Assembly: GCF_900156285.1 (NCBI RefSeq)
Contig: NZ_FTNC01000006.1
Location: 92,073-156,072 of the forward strand
Source of the DNA: Halanaerobium kushneri
GTDB taxonomy: Bacteria > Bacillota > Halanaerobiia > Halanaerobiales > Halanaerobiaceae
Length of the DNA: 64,000 bases
Direction: 5' to 3'
In this document: piece after piece, positions 35,495-44,629 of the stretch
Numbering within the stretch: position 1 is the first letter of the stretch
Layout: each line of letters starts with the position of its first letter
Notes under the pieces: model-generated
Database searches by the model: none
The model's input: the letters and a program-made list of their open reading frames with translations, nothing else
Told to the model about the DNA's origin: nothing
Position numbers and translations under genes: made by a program

Positions 35495-37486
35495 TTAAGC
35501 AACAATATCTCTTACATCAATAATTAGAGCAACATCACCATCACCAATAATTGTCGCACCACTGATATACTCAGTATCCTGCAGATAATTACCTAGAGAT
35601 TTAATTACAATCTCCTGCTGGTTTAATAGTTCCTCTACAATGAGACCAATAAAACGATCACCACTTTTTAAAATCACTACCGAAAGGTCAGACTCTGATT
35701 TTTTAAATGAATCAAGGCTTTCATGACCAAAAATTTCGGCAGCCGAAACAAGTGGAATTGTATTTTCTCTTAATACAATTACATCCTTACCTCTTACCTT
35801 TTTAATATTTTCCGGGCTAATTGTAAGTGTCTCACTTACAGCATTCAGAGGAATTGCAAAAGTGTCTCCATCTACTGTAATCATCAGCGCCTGAGTTATT
35901 GCAAGAGTTAGAGGGAGAGAAATTGTAAATGTACTTCCCTGACCCAGTTCAGATTCAATACTAATTTGTCCATCAAGTTTTTTAACTACATTACGAACTA
36001 TATCCATCCCAACACCACGGCCAGACACATCTGTAACTTCAGCAGCAGTACTAAAACCAGGATGGAAGACAAAATCAAGAATATCTCTTCTCTCCATCTG
36101 TTCCAGTTCTTCTTCAGTCACTATTCCCTTTTCTATGGCCTTACGTCCAATTTTTTCAGCATCAATACCCGCTCCATCATCTTTAACTTCTATGATGATT
36201 TCGCTGCCTTTTTGATAGGCTCTAAGCTCTATTCGACCTTCCTCATTTTTGCCTTTAGCTTTTCTGGCTTCAGGCTTTTCAATTCCATGATCAATGGCAT
36301 TTCGCAGTAAATGAGTAAGCGGATCTGATAATTCATCGATTATCGAACGATCCAGTTCAGTTTCCTGACCTTCCATAACAAAATCAATTTCTTTTTCCAT
36401 TTTATTAGAAAGATCTCTAATCATTCTTGGAAATCTACTGAACATTACACCTACTGGAACCATTCTAATCTGCATTACTATATGATGCAGCTCCATTGTC
36501 ACTCTATCCAGCTGAGGAATAATCTCATTAAATTTTGATTTTTGAATATCAAGTGACTGCAGCCGGGTCTTATTAATTAAAAGTTCCCCGACCATATTCA
36601 TTAAAGTATCAAGTTTAGAAATATCAACTCTAACTGTAGAACTACTCTGAAAAGAATTAACCTTATGCTCAGCATGCAGACTTCCCTGTTCATCTGCCGC
36701 ACTTTCTTTATCCAGTTCTAAGTTTTCAATCTCATCAAAATTGAGAACTTCCGCTCCAGAAACTTCAGCCAGTTCTTCTTTAAATTCATCTGTCGGCAGC
36801 CAGCTTAAAGCATAAATATCAAGCTCAGAAATTGACTCTTCAGAATCTTCGATTTCCTCTTTTGCAGGTACAGATTTAAATAATGTTCCAATCTCTTCAA
36901 TTTTTTTAAGAACCATAAAAGCACGTACACTCTGAAAATCCTGATCATCTAAAACAACTTTTAAATGATAAATTCTTTCTTTGTCTTTCTTCTGGCTTTC
37001 AAGTTCCTTTTTTTCCTGCTGGTTAAGTCCAACTCTAAAATCACTTTCTTCATCAGCATCCAAACCAGCTGTTCCAGCATCAGATTCAGAAGACGAAGCT
37101 GACTGTCCATAACTGGCGAGTTCCTTAATAAAGCCTTCTAAATTAATGCCATCAGGTTCTTCACCTTCATTTTCTCTAATTTTTTCTACCAGAAACTGAA
37201 TATTGTCAAGTCCCTGTAATAAAAGATCTATAAAATCTGTTCTAACTTCCAGTTTACCCTCTCTAACTCGATCAAGCATGTTTTCCATCTTATGAGTCAG
37301 CTCGGTTAAATTTTCAAACCCCATAGTCGCAGCCATCCCCTTAAGAGAATGTGCTGCTCTAAATACTGCATCTATAGTTTCTTTATCCCCGGGATTATTT
37401 TCGAGGGTTAAGATACCGTTGTTAAGGGTTTCAACATATTCTTTTGCCTCATCAAAAAACATATCTAAATAACCATTATCCTGCAT
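35495..37486 (-). CDS. cheA: Chemotaxis histidine kinase CheA
   Basis: CheA is the receptor-coupled kinase that phosphorylates CheY. The 663-residue protein shows P1 with phosphoacceptor His46 ([16 protein letters not shown]), a P2 CheY-binding domain (about 170-260, [20 protein letters not shown]), P3 dimerisation ([20 protein letters not shown]), P4 ATPase with N-box [11 protein letters not shown] and G-boxes DDGAGID and GRGVGMDIV, and P5 CheW-like domain (about 530-663). All key residues appear intact. It lies between the fliT-like gene and the receptor gene. Confidence 0.97.
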   Translation of the reverse strand: MQDNGYLDMFFDEAKEYVETLNNGILTLENNPGDKETIDAVFRAAHSLKGMAATMGFENLTELTHKMENMLDRVREGKLEVRTDFIDLLLQGLDNIQFLVEKIRENEGEEPDGINLEGFIKELASYGQSASSSESDAGTAGLDADEESDFRVGLNQQEKKELESQKKDKERIYHLKVVLDDQDFQSVRAFMVLKKIEEIGTLFKSVPAKEEIEDSEESISELDIYALSWLPTDEFKEELAEVSGAEVLNFDEIENLELDKESAADEQGSLHAEHKVNSFQSSSTVRVDISKLDTLMNMVGELLINKTRLQSLDIQKSKFNEIIPQLDRVTMELHHIVMQIRMVPVGVMFSRFPRMIRDLSNKMEKEIDFVMEGQETELDRSIIDELSDPLTHLLRNAIDHGIEKPEARKAKGKNEEGRIELRAYQKGSEIIIEVKDDGAGIDAEKIGRKAIEKGIVTEEELEQMERRDILDFVFHPGFSTAAEVTDVSGRGVGMDIVRNVVKKLDGQISIESELGQGSTFTISLPLTLAITQALMITVDGDTFAIPLNAVSETLTISPENIKKVRGKDVIVLRENTIPLVSAAEIFGHESLDSFKKSESDLSVVILKSGDRFIGLIVEELLNQQEIVIKSLGNYLQDTEYISGATIIGDGDVALIIDVRDIVA

Positions 37487-37519
37487 TAACTTCCCCCCTG
37501 ATTTTAATTATTAAAATTA

Positions 37520-37909
37520 TTAACTTTTTTGATCAAAAAACTTTGCCTCATATTTATCAGAATTGAGATAGCCTTTAATACTCTTCTCCCGACTGTATAG
37601 AGAAATCATTCTTTCTTTATTTTCTTTCTTTTTCTCTTCCAGTTCCTGCATATTTTGAGCCTGAAGTTCAGCTATCTCCTTTAATAAATTATGAAGTTTA
37701 GTTTTTTTCTGCTGCAGTTCATCTTTAGTTAAAGATAAAGCAAGCTGAGCAAAGTAATCTTCCTGCTCAACCTTATCAATCTCTGCAATGACCTCATTTT
37801 TACTAGCTAATTTTTCTTGTAAAATATCAAAATCACCAGCTTCAATCAGATCTGCCTCTGCTTTAGTCAGTGATTTTAACTTTTGATATAATTTAAATAA
37901 ATCTTTCAT
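37520..37909 (-). CDS. FliT/FlgN-like flagellar chaperone (putative)
   Basis: A 129-residue all-helical, charged protein with heptad patterns (LIEAGDFDILQEKLASKNEVIAE, then KTKLHNLLKEIAELQAQN). It follows fliS and matches the size and helical character of FliT/FlgN-class export chaperones, including the FlgN-like motif of a variable region after an LxxKxxxI helix. The exact family cannot be fixed by eye. The start is the ATG six bases after GGAGG. Substrates (FliD or hook-associated proteins) are not encoded in this window. Confidence 0.7.
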   Translation of the reverse strand: MKDLFKLYQKLKSLTKAEADLIEAGDFDILQEKLASKNEVIAEIDKVEQEDYFAQLALSLTKDELQQKKTKLHNLLKEIAELQAQNMQELEEKKKENKERMISLYSREKSIKGYLNSDKYEAKFFDQKS

Positions 37910-37923
37910 TATCAACCTCCAGC

Positions 37924-38331
37924 CTAAACACCAACATTTACTCGTTTATCTTCGCCAGAATTTTGATTAATTACAATTTCTTTATAGGTAGTAAATAATT
38001 CTTCTACCAGAGGAATTACATTATCAAGGTGTCTGGTATTTTTGTTAAGATTAGCCTGTATTAACTCTCTGTAGATAAAATCATAGAGACTTTCGAGCTG
38101 AACAGCGATTTCTCCACCCTGTTCTTTATTCAAAGTACTCTGTAATTCTAAAATAATATTTTGCGCCTTAATTATATTTTTATGGCTTTCTTCAATTTTT
38201 CCTTCTTTTATATTCTTTTTTGCTAATTTCATAAATTTAACCGCACCCTGATAAAGCATCAGCAGAAGCTTACCCGGACTTGCTGTCTTAATTTGCATCT
38301 GTTTGTACTGATCGGCGCTTCTTCCCTGCAT
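37924..38331 (-). CDS. fliS: Flagellin export chaperone FliS
   Basis: FliS binds flagellin in the cytoplasm and delivers it to FlhA. The 135-residue protein has the family opening YKQMQIKTASPGKLLLMLYQGAVKFMKLA and the later ALEN-like helix (IILELQSTLNKEQGGEIAVQLESLYDFIYREL, in parts). It sits between csrA and the fliT-like gene. FliS is also an interaction partner of the FliW-flagellin circuit in Bacillus. Confidence 0.95.
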   Translation of the reverse strand: MQGRSADQYKQMQIKTASPGKLLLMLYQGAVKFMKLAKKNIKEGKIEESHKNIIKAQNIILELQSTLNKEQGGEIAVQLESLYDFIYRELIQANLNKNTRHLDNVIPLVEELFTTYKEIVINQNSGEDKRVNVGV

Positions 38332-38385
38332 AAAAATTACCTCCTAAACATATTTTATAATTTTTTGCTTAAAATAGCAATAAAT

Positions 38386-38613
38386 CTAGAGTTTAAATTT
38401 AATATTATTTAATTCTTCCAATAACTTTTTGTTTTTAACAGCTTTCTTATTCTCTTCTTTAACATCTTCCAACAGCTCTTTGCGCATAATTTCAATTTCC
38501 TGAGGAGCTTCAATCCCAAGCTGTACTTTACCATTCTCAATTCCAACAACAGTAATTTCTATCCTCTCATCAATAACAATTTTTTCATTTAATTTTCTAG
38601 TTAATACCAGCAT
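38386..38613 (-). CDS. csrA: RNA-binding translational regulator CsrA
   Basis: CsrA binds GGA-containing mRNA leaders and usually represses translation; in Bacillus its main target is flagellin mRNA. The 75-residue protein has the signature MLVLTRKLNEKIVI, VQLGIEAP and IMRKEL, with both RNA-binding edges intact. Its ATG overlaps the fliW stop by one base. FliW acts as its protein antagonist. GGA-bearing structured leaders before flgE and flgG in this window are possible additional targets. Confidence 0.96.
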   Translation of the reverse strand: MLVLTRKLNEKIVIDERIEITVVGIENGKVQLGIEAPQEIEIMRKELLEDVKEENKKAVKNKKLLEELNNIKFKL

Positions 38614-39056
38614 TATTCTGCCACCTCTTCTACAGGAGCAAATATTTTATATCTAACCTGATAGCGGCTATCATCAAGAATTACCTGTTTTCCCAATTTA
38701 TCTTCTATGTTAATTACTATTGGTGCTGATAGATTGGCAGTACTCTTTTTTATCTCATTCTTTAGAGTAATAATGTTAAGTATCAGTACATCCGAGACTT
38801 TTTTGATTTCTAATTCCTTTTCAGTCTTATCGCTGATCTCAAATTCGTAATTTTGAATTAAATTCCCTGGTTCCACAGTTACAAAGGCAATATCCGGATT
38901 ATCAACTGACTGCATAACTATAAAAGGAGATTCTTCCCCCAGCGGTAGTAAAACAAACTCTTCTAAATTCTCAAAACCAGGTAAACCTGATTTAAAAATA
39001 ATTATATCTGACTCTGCTATTTCCAGTCTTCCAAAATCACGGGTCATTATTTCCAT
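38613..39056 (-). CDS. fliW: Flagellar assembly factor FliW
   Basis: FliW binds flagellin or CsrA, so that CsrA is released to repress flagellin translation only when flagellin accumulates. The 147-residue protein has the family segments ESDIIIFKSGLPGFENLEEFVLLPL and QSVDNPDIAFVTVEP. A GGAGG site lies seven bases before the ATG. It overlaps csrA by one base, a classic FliW-CsrA arrangement. Confidence 0.95.
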   Translation of the reverse strand: MEIMTRDFGRLEIAESDIIIFKSGLPGFENLEEFVLLPLGEESPFIVMQSVDNPDIAFVTVEPGNLIQNYEFEISDKTEKELEIKKVSDVLILNIITLKNEIKKSTANLSAPIVINIEDKLGKQVILDDSRYQVRYKIFAPVEEVAE

Positions 39057-39088
39057 TTAAATACCTCCAATTTTAACTTACTAATATT

Positions 39089-39358
39089 TTAAGCCTTGAA
39101 ATTTATATTTGGTCCCGGTTTGTAAGCTATAACCAGTTCCTTCTGCTCACTGTACATAATTTCTGCACCCAGATCTGAGATTTTATAATTTTTAAAATCA
39201 CTCAATTTATCACCGGTTGCTGCATAGAAAGCTGCTGCTTTTTTGGCGGTTTCCATTCCTTTTTTTGAAAAATTATTTGTACTATCTTTCAATTTATAAA
39301 AACCCATTGCTTTTCTGGATGGATAACTATCAATCTGCAAATCTAAATTCTGCAGCAT
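39089..39358 (-). CDS. Short DUF6470-like protein upstream of fliW (putative)
   Basis: An 89-residue protein opening LQNLDLQIDSYPSRKAMGFY and ending KELVIAYKPGPNINFKA. In Bacillus the gene before fliW (yviE) encodes a DUF6470 protein with a similar alternation of Q/I-rich beta strands and an Ala-rich helix (here METAKKAAAFYAATGDKLSDF). This one is much shorter, so the assignment is a weak inference from position and pattern. It is the first gene after the sigma-28 promoter at 39384-39410, so it belongs to the late flagellar class. Confidence 0.65.
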   Translation of the reverse strand: MLQNLDLQIDSYPSRKAMGFYKLKDSTNNFSKKGMETAKKAAAFYAATGDKLSDFKNYKISDLGAEIMYSEQKELVIAYKPGPNINFKA

Positions 39359-39383
39359 TAGATCACATCCTCTCTTAATTTAA

Positions 39384-39410
39384 GCATCGGCAATGATGGA
39401 TTAAATATTA
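39384..39410 (-). promoter_or_regulatory. Sigma-28 promoter of the fliW-csrA-che operon
   Basis: On the minus strand, -35 TAAT (39407-39410), a 15-base spacer and -10 GCCGATGC (39384-39391) match the FliA/SigD consensus TAAA, 15 bases, GCCGATAA. The -10 lies about 25 bases before the first ATG of the operon. The matching sigma factor is encoded at 5104-5850. Confidence 0.8.
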
Positions 39411-39560
39411 AATTGAATTAAATACACTTATATAAGATTAAAGCAACTTAAATATGTTATACTTCAATTTACTCCCAGTTATTATTATCTAAAAAAGGTT
39501 TTGAAATATTAATAGCGAATAAATAAAATATGCAATTAAAAAATTTTGAGGTGACTGAAA

Positions 39561-40328
39561 ATGAAAAATAAAATTATCTTTTTAATACTTATTCTGCTTT
39601 TTATACTTACTTATCCAGTTTCAGCCCTGGAAACTGAAACAGTAACAGAACTAAATTACCAGGTTATAGAAAGTTATCGACACGATCCAAAAGCATTTAC
39701 CCAGGGGCTGGAAATTTTTGATAACAATTTATATGAAGGTACAGGTCTCTATGGTAAATCAAGTTTAAGAAAGCTCGAAATTAAAAGCGGCCGAATTTTA
39801 GATAAAATAAATCTAAGTTCGGATTATTTTGGGGAAGGAATTACTATTTTAAATAATAAAATTTATCAGCTCAGCTGGAAAGAAAATATAGCTTTCGTCT
39901 ATGATCTTAATTTTAATTTAATCAAAAAAATTAACTACTCGGGAGAAGGCTGGGGGCTAGCCAATGACGGAAAATACCTGATCATGAGCAATGGCAGTGA
40001 ATATCTATATTTTAGAGATCCAGACACATTCGAATTAGCCAAAAAAATCAAGGTCAGAACTAAAGACCGGCTGATAAAAAACATTAATGAATTAGAATAT
40101 CAAAATGGTTTTATCTATGCAAATATATGGCAAACAGATTATATTATTAAAATCGATGCTGCAAGTGGTAAAGTTTCAGCATATCTTGATCTGAGTGGAA
40201 TTTTGAAAACAGACTATACAGGCGAAATAAATGTCTTAAATGGAATTGCTTATGATTCAACAAATAAAACATTTCTGGTTACAGGAAAATTATGGCCCAA
40301 AATTTATAGAATTAAAATTATCGATTAA
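39561..40328 (+). CDS. Glutaminyl-peptide cyclotransferase family protein (exported)
   Basis: A 255-residue protein with a signal peptide (about 1-23), of the bacterial glutamine cyclotransferase family (five-bladed propeller), which forms pyroglutamate from N-terminal Gln. It has the family segments YRHDPKAFTQGLEIFDNNLYEGTGLYGKSSLRK, in parts, DYFGEGIT, and LNGIAYDSTNKTFLVTGKLWPKIY at the end. It is the only plus-strand gene between the flagellar and xylose regions. It stands alone, with a bidirectional hairpin after it. Physiological substrates are unknown. Confidence 0.88.
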   Translation: MKNKIIFLILILLFILTYPVSALETETVTELNYQVIESYRHDPKAFTQGLEIFDNNLYEGTGLYGKSSLRKLEIKSGRILDKINLSSDYFGEGITILNNKIYQLSWKENIAFVYDLNFNLIKKINYSGEGWGLANDGKYLIMSNGSEYLYFRDPDTFELAKKIKVRTKDRLIKNINELEYQNGFIYANIWQTDYIIKIDAASGKVSAYLDLSGILKTDYTGEINVLNGIAYDSTNKTFLVTGKLWPKIYRIKIID

Positions 40329-40335
40329 AACTAAA

Positions 40336-40377
40336 ATCCTTCTGGAAAATAGCTTAATAACCATTTCCCAGAAGGAT
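40336..40377. terminator. Bidirectional hairpin between convergent genes
   Basis: A 10-bp stem (ATCCTTCTGG with CCAGAAGGAT) with a long inner loop partly closed by A-T pairs lies between the convergent ends of the cyclotransferase and TPR genes. T-runs are short on both strands, so strength is uncertain. Confidence 0.6.
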
Positions 40378-40395
40378 CGATTTAAACTCTGCTTA

Positions 40396-41748
40396 TTAAT
40401 TTAAAATCTCATAAACCTGTGAGTTATTATACTCGCTGTAAGGCTCTTCCTCTCTTAATCTTTTTAATACCTCTTTGCTTTTTTCTACTTTCCCGGCCTC
40501 ATTAAGCATTAAACCAAGATTATAAAGAGCCTCATCATAATAATTGCTTTCCTTATATTCATTTAAATAAATACGATAAAAATGCTCTGCAGACTGATAA
40601 TTATCTATTTTTTCGTGACTTCGGGCCAGTAAAAATAAACTTTCGCGCCTTAAATAGTCTGTTTCAGTCAAATTATATATACTATTAAATATATCAATTG
40701 CATCCTGATAGTCCTGACGGGAAAAATAATCCATTCCCAAATTAAACAGCTGCTGTTCAGTTCCATCTTCCAAAAATGTATTTGCTGCTTCCAGTCTATT
40801 TTTTTCTCTTTCTTTTTCTTTTAATTCTCTAATATTTTCTAAGGAAATCAACGGAGAATCTTTCTGATAATCAAGCAGCTTATTTTTGGTTAAAATACTG
40901 GTGCTGCCTGTCTTTACCTGCTCTTTTTTATTTTGTTCTAACTTGCTTGCTTCATTAGAACCATTATCCGGCGAAGAATTACTCTCTTCTGAAGTTTTTA
41001 TCTTTTTCGGGGATGAATTAACCTCTCCAGATAAATTCTGACTTAAAGCCGGATTTTCACTTTCCTCTTCTTTAGCGGAATTTGCAAATTCAAATCCCTG
41101 AAGGTTATTTCCAATCCAATTTAAAGGACTGACTCCACTTAAATTTAGAAAAATTGCAAATAAAGCTAAAGCAATTACTCCTGCAATTAAAGCACTCTTT
41201 TTATTTGTCTTTGATTTAAAATTAAATGCACTGCTATTTTTATCTTCTTTTTCACACTGCATAATATAATTTTTTATATTCTGATTACCACTATCCAGCT
41301 CATATGCCTGATAAAAATATTTTAAAGCTTCTTCGTAATTTTCTTCTTTTTTATATAAAAGTCCAAGAATAACATAAGGTTCAATTAATTCATCATATTC
41401 TTCAATTAATCTTTTTAAAAATTTAATCTTCCTGTTCTTTTCTGTTTCATCATTAAAAAGAATCTCCTTATATTCTTTTCTAATCTCTTTAAAATCCTGT
41501 TTAGTAATTAATTCCAGATAATCTCTGGCTTTATTTTTATCTTTTTGCAGAGACAGACTTTTCCGCCATGTTTTTTCTGCTTTATCAAACCTGCATTTAA
41601 GATAATAGGCCAGACCAAGTAAATTAAGAGCAGATACACTCTTGGAATTAAATTTTAAACATAATTTTAATTCATCAATGGCATCTGATACATTATTATT
41701 TTTTATAAGTTTCATTGCTTCTCGATAATGAGCATTATTTTTATTCAT
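40396..41748 (-). CDS. TPR repeat membrane protein, unknown function
   Basis: A 450-residue protein with tetratricopeptide repeats before and after a single membrane helix. The N-terminal TPR block (about 1-170) has units such as SALNLLGLAYYLKCRFDKAEKTWRKSL and EALKYFYQAYELD; the helix is near residue 190; a Ser/Asn/Lys-rich linker (about 220-320) follows; and a second TPR block (about 330-450) resembles the YbgF/CpoB type (QDYQDAIDIFNSIYNL, AEHFYRIYLNEYKESNYYDEALYNLG). The topology suggests a protein with TPR domains on both sides of the membrane. No specific function can be assigned. It is transcribed after its own gap, not with xylH, which has its own terminator. Confidence 0.75.
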   Translation of the reverse strand: MNKNNAHYREAMKLIKNNNVSDAIDELKLCLKFNSKSVSALNLLGLAYYLKCRFDKAEKTWRKSLSLQKDKNKARDYLELITKQDFKEIRKEYKEILFNDETEKNRKIKFLKRLIEEYDELIEPYVILGLLYKKEENYEEALKYFYQAYELDSGNQNIKNYIMQCEKEDKNSSAFNFKSKTNKKSALIAGVIALALFAIFLNLSGVSPLNWIGNNLQGFEFANSAKEEESENPALSQNLSGEVNSSPKKIKTSEESNSSPDNGSNEASKLEQNKKEQVKTGSTSILTKNKLLDYQKDSPLISLENIRELKEKEREKNRLEAANTFLEDGTEQQLFNLGMDYFSRQDYQDAIDIFNSIYNLTETDYLRRESLFLLARSHEKIDNYQSAEHFYRIYLNEYKESNYYDEALYNLGLMLNEAGKVEKSKEVLKRLREEEPYSEYNNSQVYEILN

Positions 41749-41820
41749 TATAACAACCTCTCCAGATTTAATATCTGCCTCTTTTTTACTATTTTATCAC
41801 ATATTAATTAATCTGAAAAG

Positions 41821-41860
41821 AAAAAGAGATAGCCACAAAGTAATAGTCGGGCTATCTCCA
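41821..41860 (-). terminator. Terminator after xylH
   Basis: On the minus strand GAGATAGCC pairs with GGCTATCTC around a 14-base loop and is followed by TTTTTCTTTTC. This is a good rho-independent terminator for the xylFGH operon and separates it from the TPR gene. Confidence 0.85.
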
Positions 41861-41891
41861 GAATTTATATTTTTATGTTTAGTTTTATATT

Positions 41892-43004
41892 CTATGCTGT
41901 TTCTCTTCTGTTTAAAACATCAATCATAACAGCCAGAATTATAATAAAACCTTTGACAATCATCTGATAAAACGTATTAATACCCAGTAAACTCATTCCG
42001 TTATTGATAACTCCAATAATTATGGCACCAATAACTGTTCCGGTTATGGTTCCAACACCACCCATAAAACTGGTACCCCCAATAATTACTGAGGCAATAG
42101 CATCAAGCTCAAAACCGTCTCCTAAGTTAGGAGATGCACCATTCAATCGAGAAGCAAGCAAAATACCGGAAGCAGCACTTAAAACACCTGTGATGACAAA
42201 TACCATGGTTTTTGACTTTAAAATATTAATACCAGACAGCCAGGCTACTTTTTCATTCCCACCAATTGCATATAATTTACGACCAAAGCGAGTTTTACGC
42301 AGAGTATAAATACCGGCCATTACAATTACTGCAAAAATAGCTACTGGAATCGGAATTCCCTGATAGCCAATAAAGGTAAAGAATCCGGCAATAAATCCAG
42401 CGATAGTTAAAATTATTCCACCTGTTAATCTGGCTTTGTTTCTAACTTTTTCGCCATTTTTTAGCTCAATACTGGTTTTAAATACAGCAAAAATACCCAG
42501 AACTAATGCGACTACTAAAATAATTAGAGAAGGTAATTTAGGAATATATCCACTACCTATTTCCGCGAAGGTTAAATTAGTAACCGGAACTGAAACTCCC
42601 TGAGTTAAAACAAGACTTAAACCTCTAGCAATAGTCATAATACCCAGAGTAATAATAAAGGGGTGAATATCAAACTTTGCACTCATAAAACCATTGAAAA
42701 ATCCAATTACACCACCTACTCCAATCAGAGTAACTAAAATTGCGAGCCACATACCAAATCCAGCCTGCATTAAAAGAGTTACTGTTACAGCGGATAGTCC
42801 AACTACAGAACCTACAGAAAGGTCAATACCAGCCAGCAGAATTACCATAGTCATTCCAACTGCAATAATCCCATTAATTGTTACCTGACGCACCAGGTTA
42901 GTTAAGTTTCTTGAACTTAAAAATGAAGGTGATAAAAAACTTAATATAATAACTAAAAAAATTAAAGCTATAAATGTACCATTATTCTTGATAAACTTCT
43001 TCAA
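41892..43004 (-). CDS. xylH: Sugar ABC transporter permease, xylose type (XylH)
   Basis: Membrane subunit of a monosaccharide ABC importer. The 370-residue protein has about ten membrane helices. It has the family loop IDLSVGSVVGLSAVTVTLL, the segment FDIHPFIITLGIMTIARGLSL, and the C-terminal ASVIIGGTSFMGGVGTITGTV motif that contacts the ATPase. The central extended stretch (residues about 170-195) is the insertion typical of the XylH/GguB subgroup. The start is TTG with GGAG ten bases upstream. It follows xylG by 2 bases. Confidence 0.87.
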   Translation of the reverse strand: MKKFIKNNGTFIALIFLVIILSFLSPSFLSSRNLTNLVRQVTINGIIAVGMTMVILLAGIDLSVGSVVGLSAVTVTLLMQAGFGMWLAILVTLIGVGGVIGFFNGFMSAKFDIHPFIITLGIMTIARGLSLVLTQGVSVPVTNLTFAEIGSGYIPKLPSLIILVVALVLGIFAVFKTSIELKNGEKVRNKARLTGGIILTIAGFIAGFFTFIGYQGIPIPVAIFAVIVMAGIYTLRKTRFGRKLYAIGGNEKVAWLSGINILKSKTMVFVITGVLSAASGILLASRLNGASPNLGDGFELDAIASVIIGGTSFMGGVGTITGTVIGAIIIGVINNGMSLLGINTFYQMIVKGFIIILAVMIDVLNRRETA

Positions 43005-43006
43005 AT

Positions 43007-44539
43007 TTATTCAACTCCTTTATTACCAGTAGCATATTTCATTATTGTTTCCTGATCTGCTTCAGAACGTTCTAACTCAGCAGTCTTTTTACCTTCAGAC
43101 ATCACAACTATCCGATCACTCATTCCCATAATTTCTGGCAGCTCAGAAGAAATCATAATTACTGTAACTCCCTGTTCAACCAGCTGATTCATTAATCTAT
43201 AAACCTCAGTTTTAGCTCCAACATCTATTCCCCGGGTCGGTTCATCTAAAATCAGAACATCAGATTCTGTAATCAGCCACTTTCCAATAACTACTTTTTG
43301 CTGATTACCACCGCTTAATTTTTCTACGAATACATCCAGAGAAGGTGTCTTAATATTTAGTTCATCAACGTATTTTTCAGCTACAGCCCTTTCGGCATGC
43401 TTATCCATTGCCAGTTTAGAACTGAATTTTTTGATTGAAGGTAAAGTCATATTCATTACCAAATTCTTATCTAAAAGAAGCCCAAGTTCCTTTCTATCTT
43501 CAGTGACCAGAGCTATTCCATTGTTTATTGCATCAGCAGGAGATTTAATATCCAGTTTCTTTCCATTTAGAAAAATTTCTCCTTCTCGCTTTTTTCCATA
43601 AACTCCAAAAATAGCATTTACAAGCTCAGTCCTACCTGCCCCCATCAAACCTGAAATACCAAGAATTTCTCCTTTATGGGCAGAAAATGAAACATCATCT
43701 ACCAGCTTTTTCTCAGGGTTAAAAGGATCAGGAACTGATATATTTTTTGCTTCCAGCGTTTTTTCTCCCCGTTTAAAATCATGACTGGGAAAAAGATCTT
43801 CAATATCACGACCAACCATTCTGGCAATAATTTCATCCAGAGTAACCTGATCAATATTTATTTTGTCACCAATAGTTGAGCCATCTCTTAAAACAACAAC
43901 GGAATCTGCTATTTCTTCTATTTCTTCCATTTTATGAGATATATAGATTATTGAAACACCACTGGCTCTTAATTCATTAATTACTGTAAAGAGTTCATTT
44001 ACCTCAGAATCTGTTAGTGCAGAAGTAGGCTCATCAAAAACTAAAATTCTGGTATCTAAGGAAAGTGCTTTTGCAATCTCAACCATCTGCTGTTTACCAA
44101 CAGTTAAATCTCCAAGTTCTATTCTCGGGTCAATATCCATGTTTAACCTTGCCAGTACCTTTTCGGCATTATGATATAATTCTTCCCATTTTATTCCACC
44201 AAATTTGTTTAAAGGTTGTCTATCTAAAAATATATTTTCAGCAACAGATAGGTCAGGCAGCAAATTTAATTCCTGATGAATGATTCCGATTCCGGCTTCT
44301 TCCGCTTCTCTGGTATTGTCAAAACGAACAAGCTGATCATCAAGATAAATATCTCCTTCATAGGTAGGATAGGGCCAGACACCACTCAAAACCTTCATCA
44401 ATGTTGATTTCCCGGCACCATTTTCTCCAACCAGAGCCAGGACTTCTCCCTGCTCCAAAGTAAAATTAACATTGTCTAGAGCTCGTACACCGGGGAAATC
44501 TTTAATAATATTTTTCATTTCCAGAATTACTTCAGCCAT
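43007..44539 (-). CDS. xylG: Sugar ABC transporter double ATPase, xylose type (XylG)
   Basis: A 510-residue ATPase with two ABC domains. The first has Walker A GENGAGKSTLMKVLSG, signature LTVGKQQMVEIAKAL and Walker B ILVFDEPTSAL. The second has a changed P-loop (GLMGAGRTELVNAIFG), signature LSGGNQQKVVIGKWL and ILDEPTRGIDVGAKTE. A degenerate second P-loop is usual in this subfamily. It energises import of a sugar bound by XylF. It lies between xylF, across a strong hairpin, and xylH. Confidence 0.92.
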   Translation of the reverse strand: MAEVILEMKNIIKDFPGVRALDNVNFTLEQGEVLALVGENGAGKSTLMKVLSGVWPYPTYEGDIYLDDQLVRFDNTREAEEAGIGIIHQELNLLPDLSVAENIFLDRQPLNKFGGIKWEELYHNAEKVLARLNMDIDPRIELGDLTVGKQQMVEIAKALSLDTRILVFDEPTSALTDSEVNELFTVINELRASGVSIIYISHKMEEIEEIADSVVVLRDGSTIGDKINIDQVTLDEIIARMVGRDIEDLFPSHDFKRGEKTLEAKNISVPDPFNPEKKLVDDVSFSAHKGEILGISGLMGAGRTELVNAIFGVYGKKREGEIFLNGKKLDIKSPADAINNGIALVTEDRKELGLLLDKNLVMNMTLPSIKKFSSKLAMDKHAERAVAEKYVDELNIKTPSLDVFVEKLSGGNQQKVVIGKWLITESDVLILDEPTRGIDVGAKTEVYRLMNQLVEQGVTVIMISSELPEIMGMSDRIVVMSEGKKTAELERSEADQETIMKYATGNKGVE

Positions 44540-44560
44540 CTATTTTACCTCCAGAATTGA

Positions 44561-44590
44561 TTATTTACAGAGCAATCCCATCCTAATGGA
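44561..44590 (-). other. Strong hairpin between xylF and xylG
   Basis: TCCCATCC pairs with GGATGGGA around a TAAT loop, extended by AGCA/TGCT across one mismatch. No T-run follows on the minus strand. Hairpins at this place commonly protect the binding-protein mRNA so that XylF is made in excess over the membrane subunits. Confidence 0.65.
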
Positions 44591-44629
44591 TGGGACTGCT
44601 ATATTATTTGTTCTTATATATTCTTATAT

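Noticed and set aside
35966..36310. Plus-strand open frame of 114 codons opposite cheA
   Set aside because: Antisense to the CheA ATPase domain; Phe/Ser-rich and without a start site.
37924..38331. FliS region as CsrA-binding leader of flagellin
   Set aside because: The flagellin gene is not in this window, so the known FliW/CsrA target cannot be seen here.
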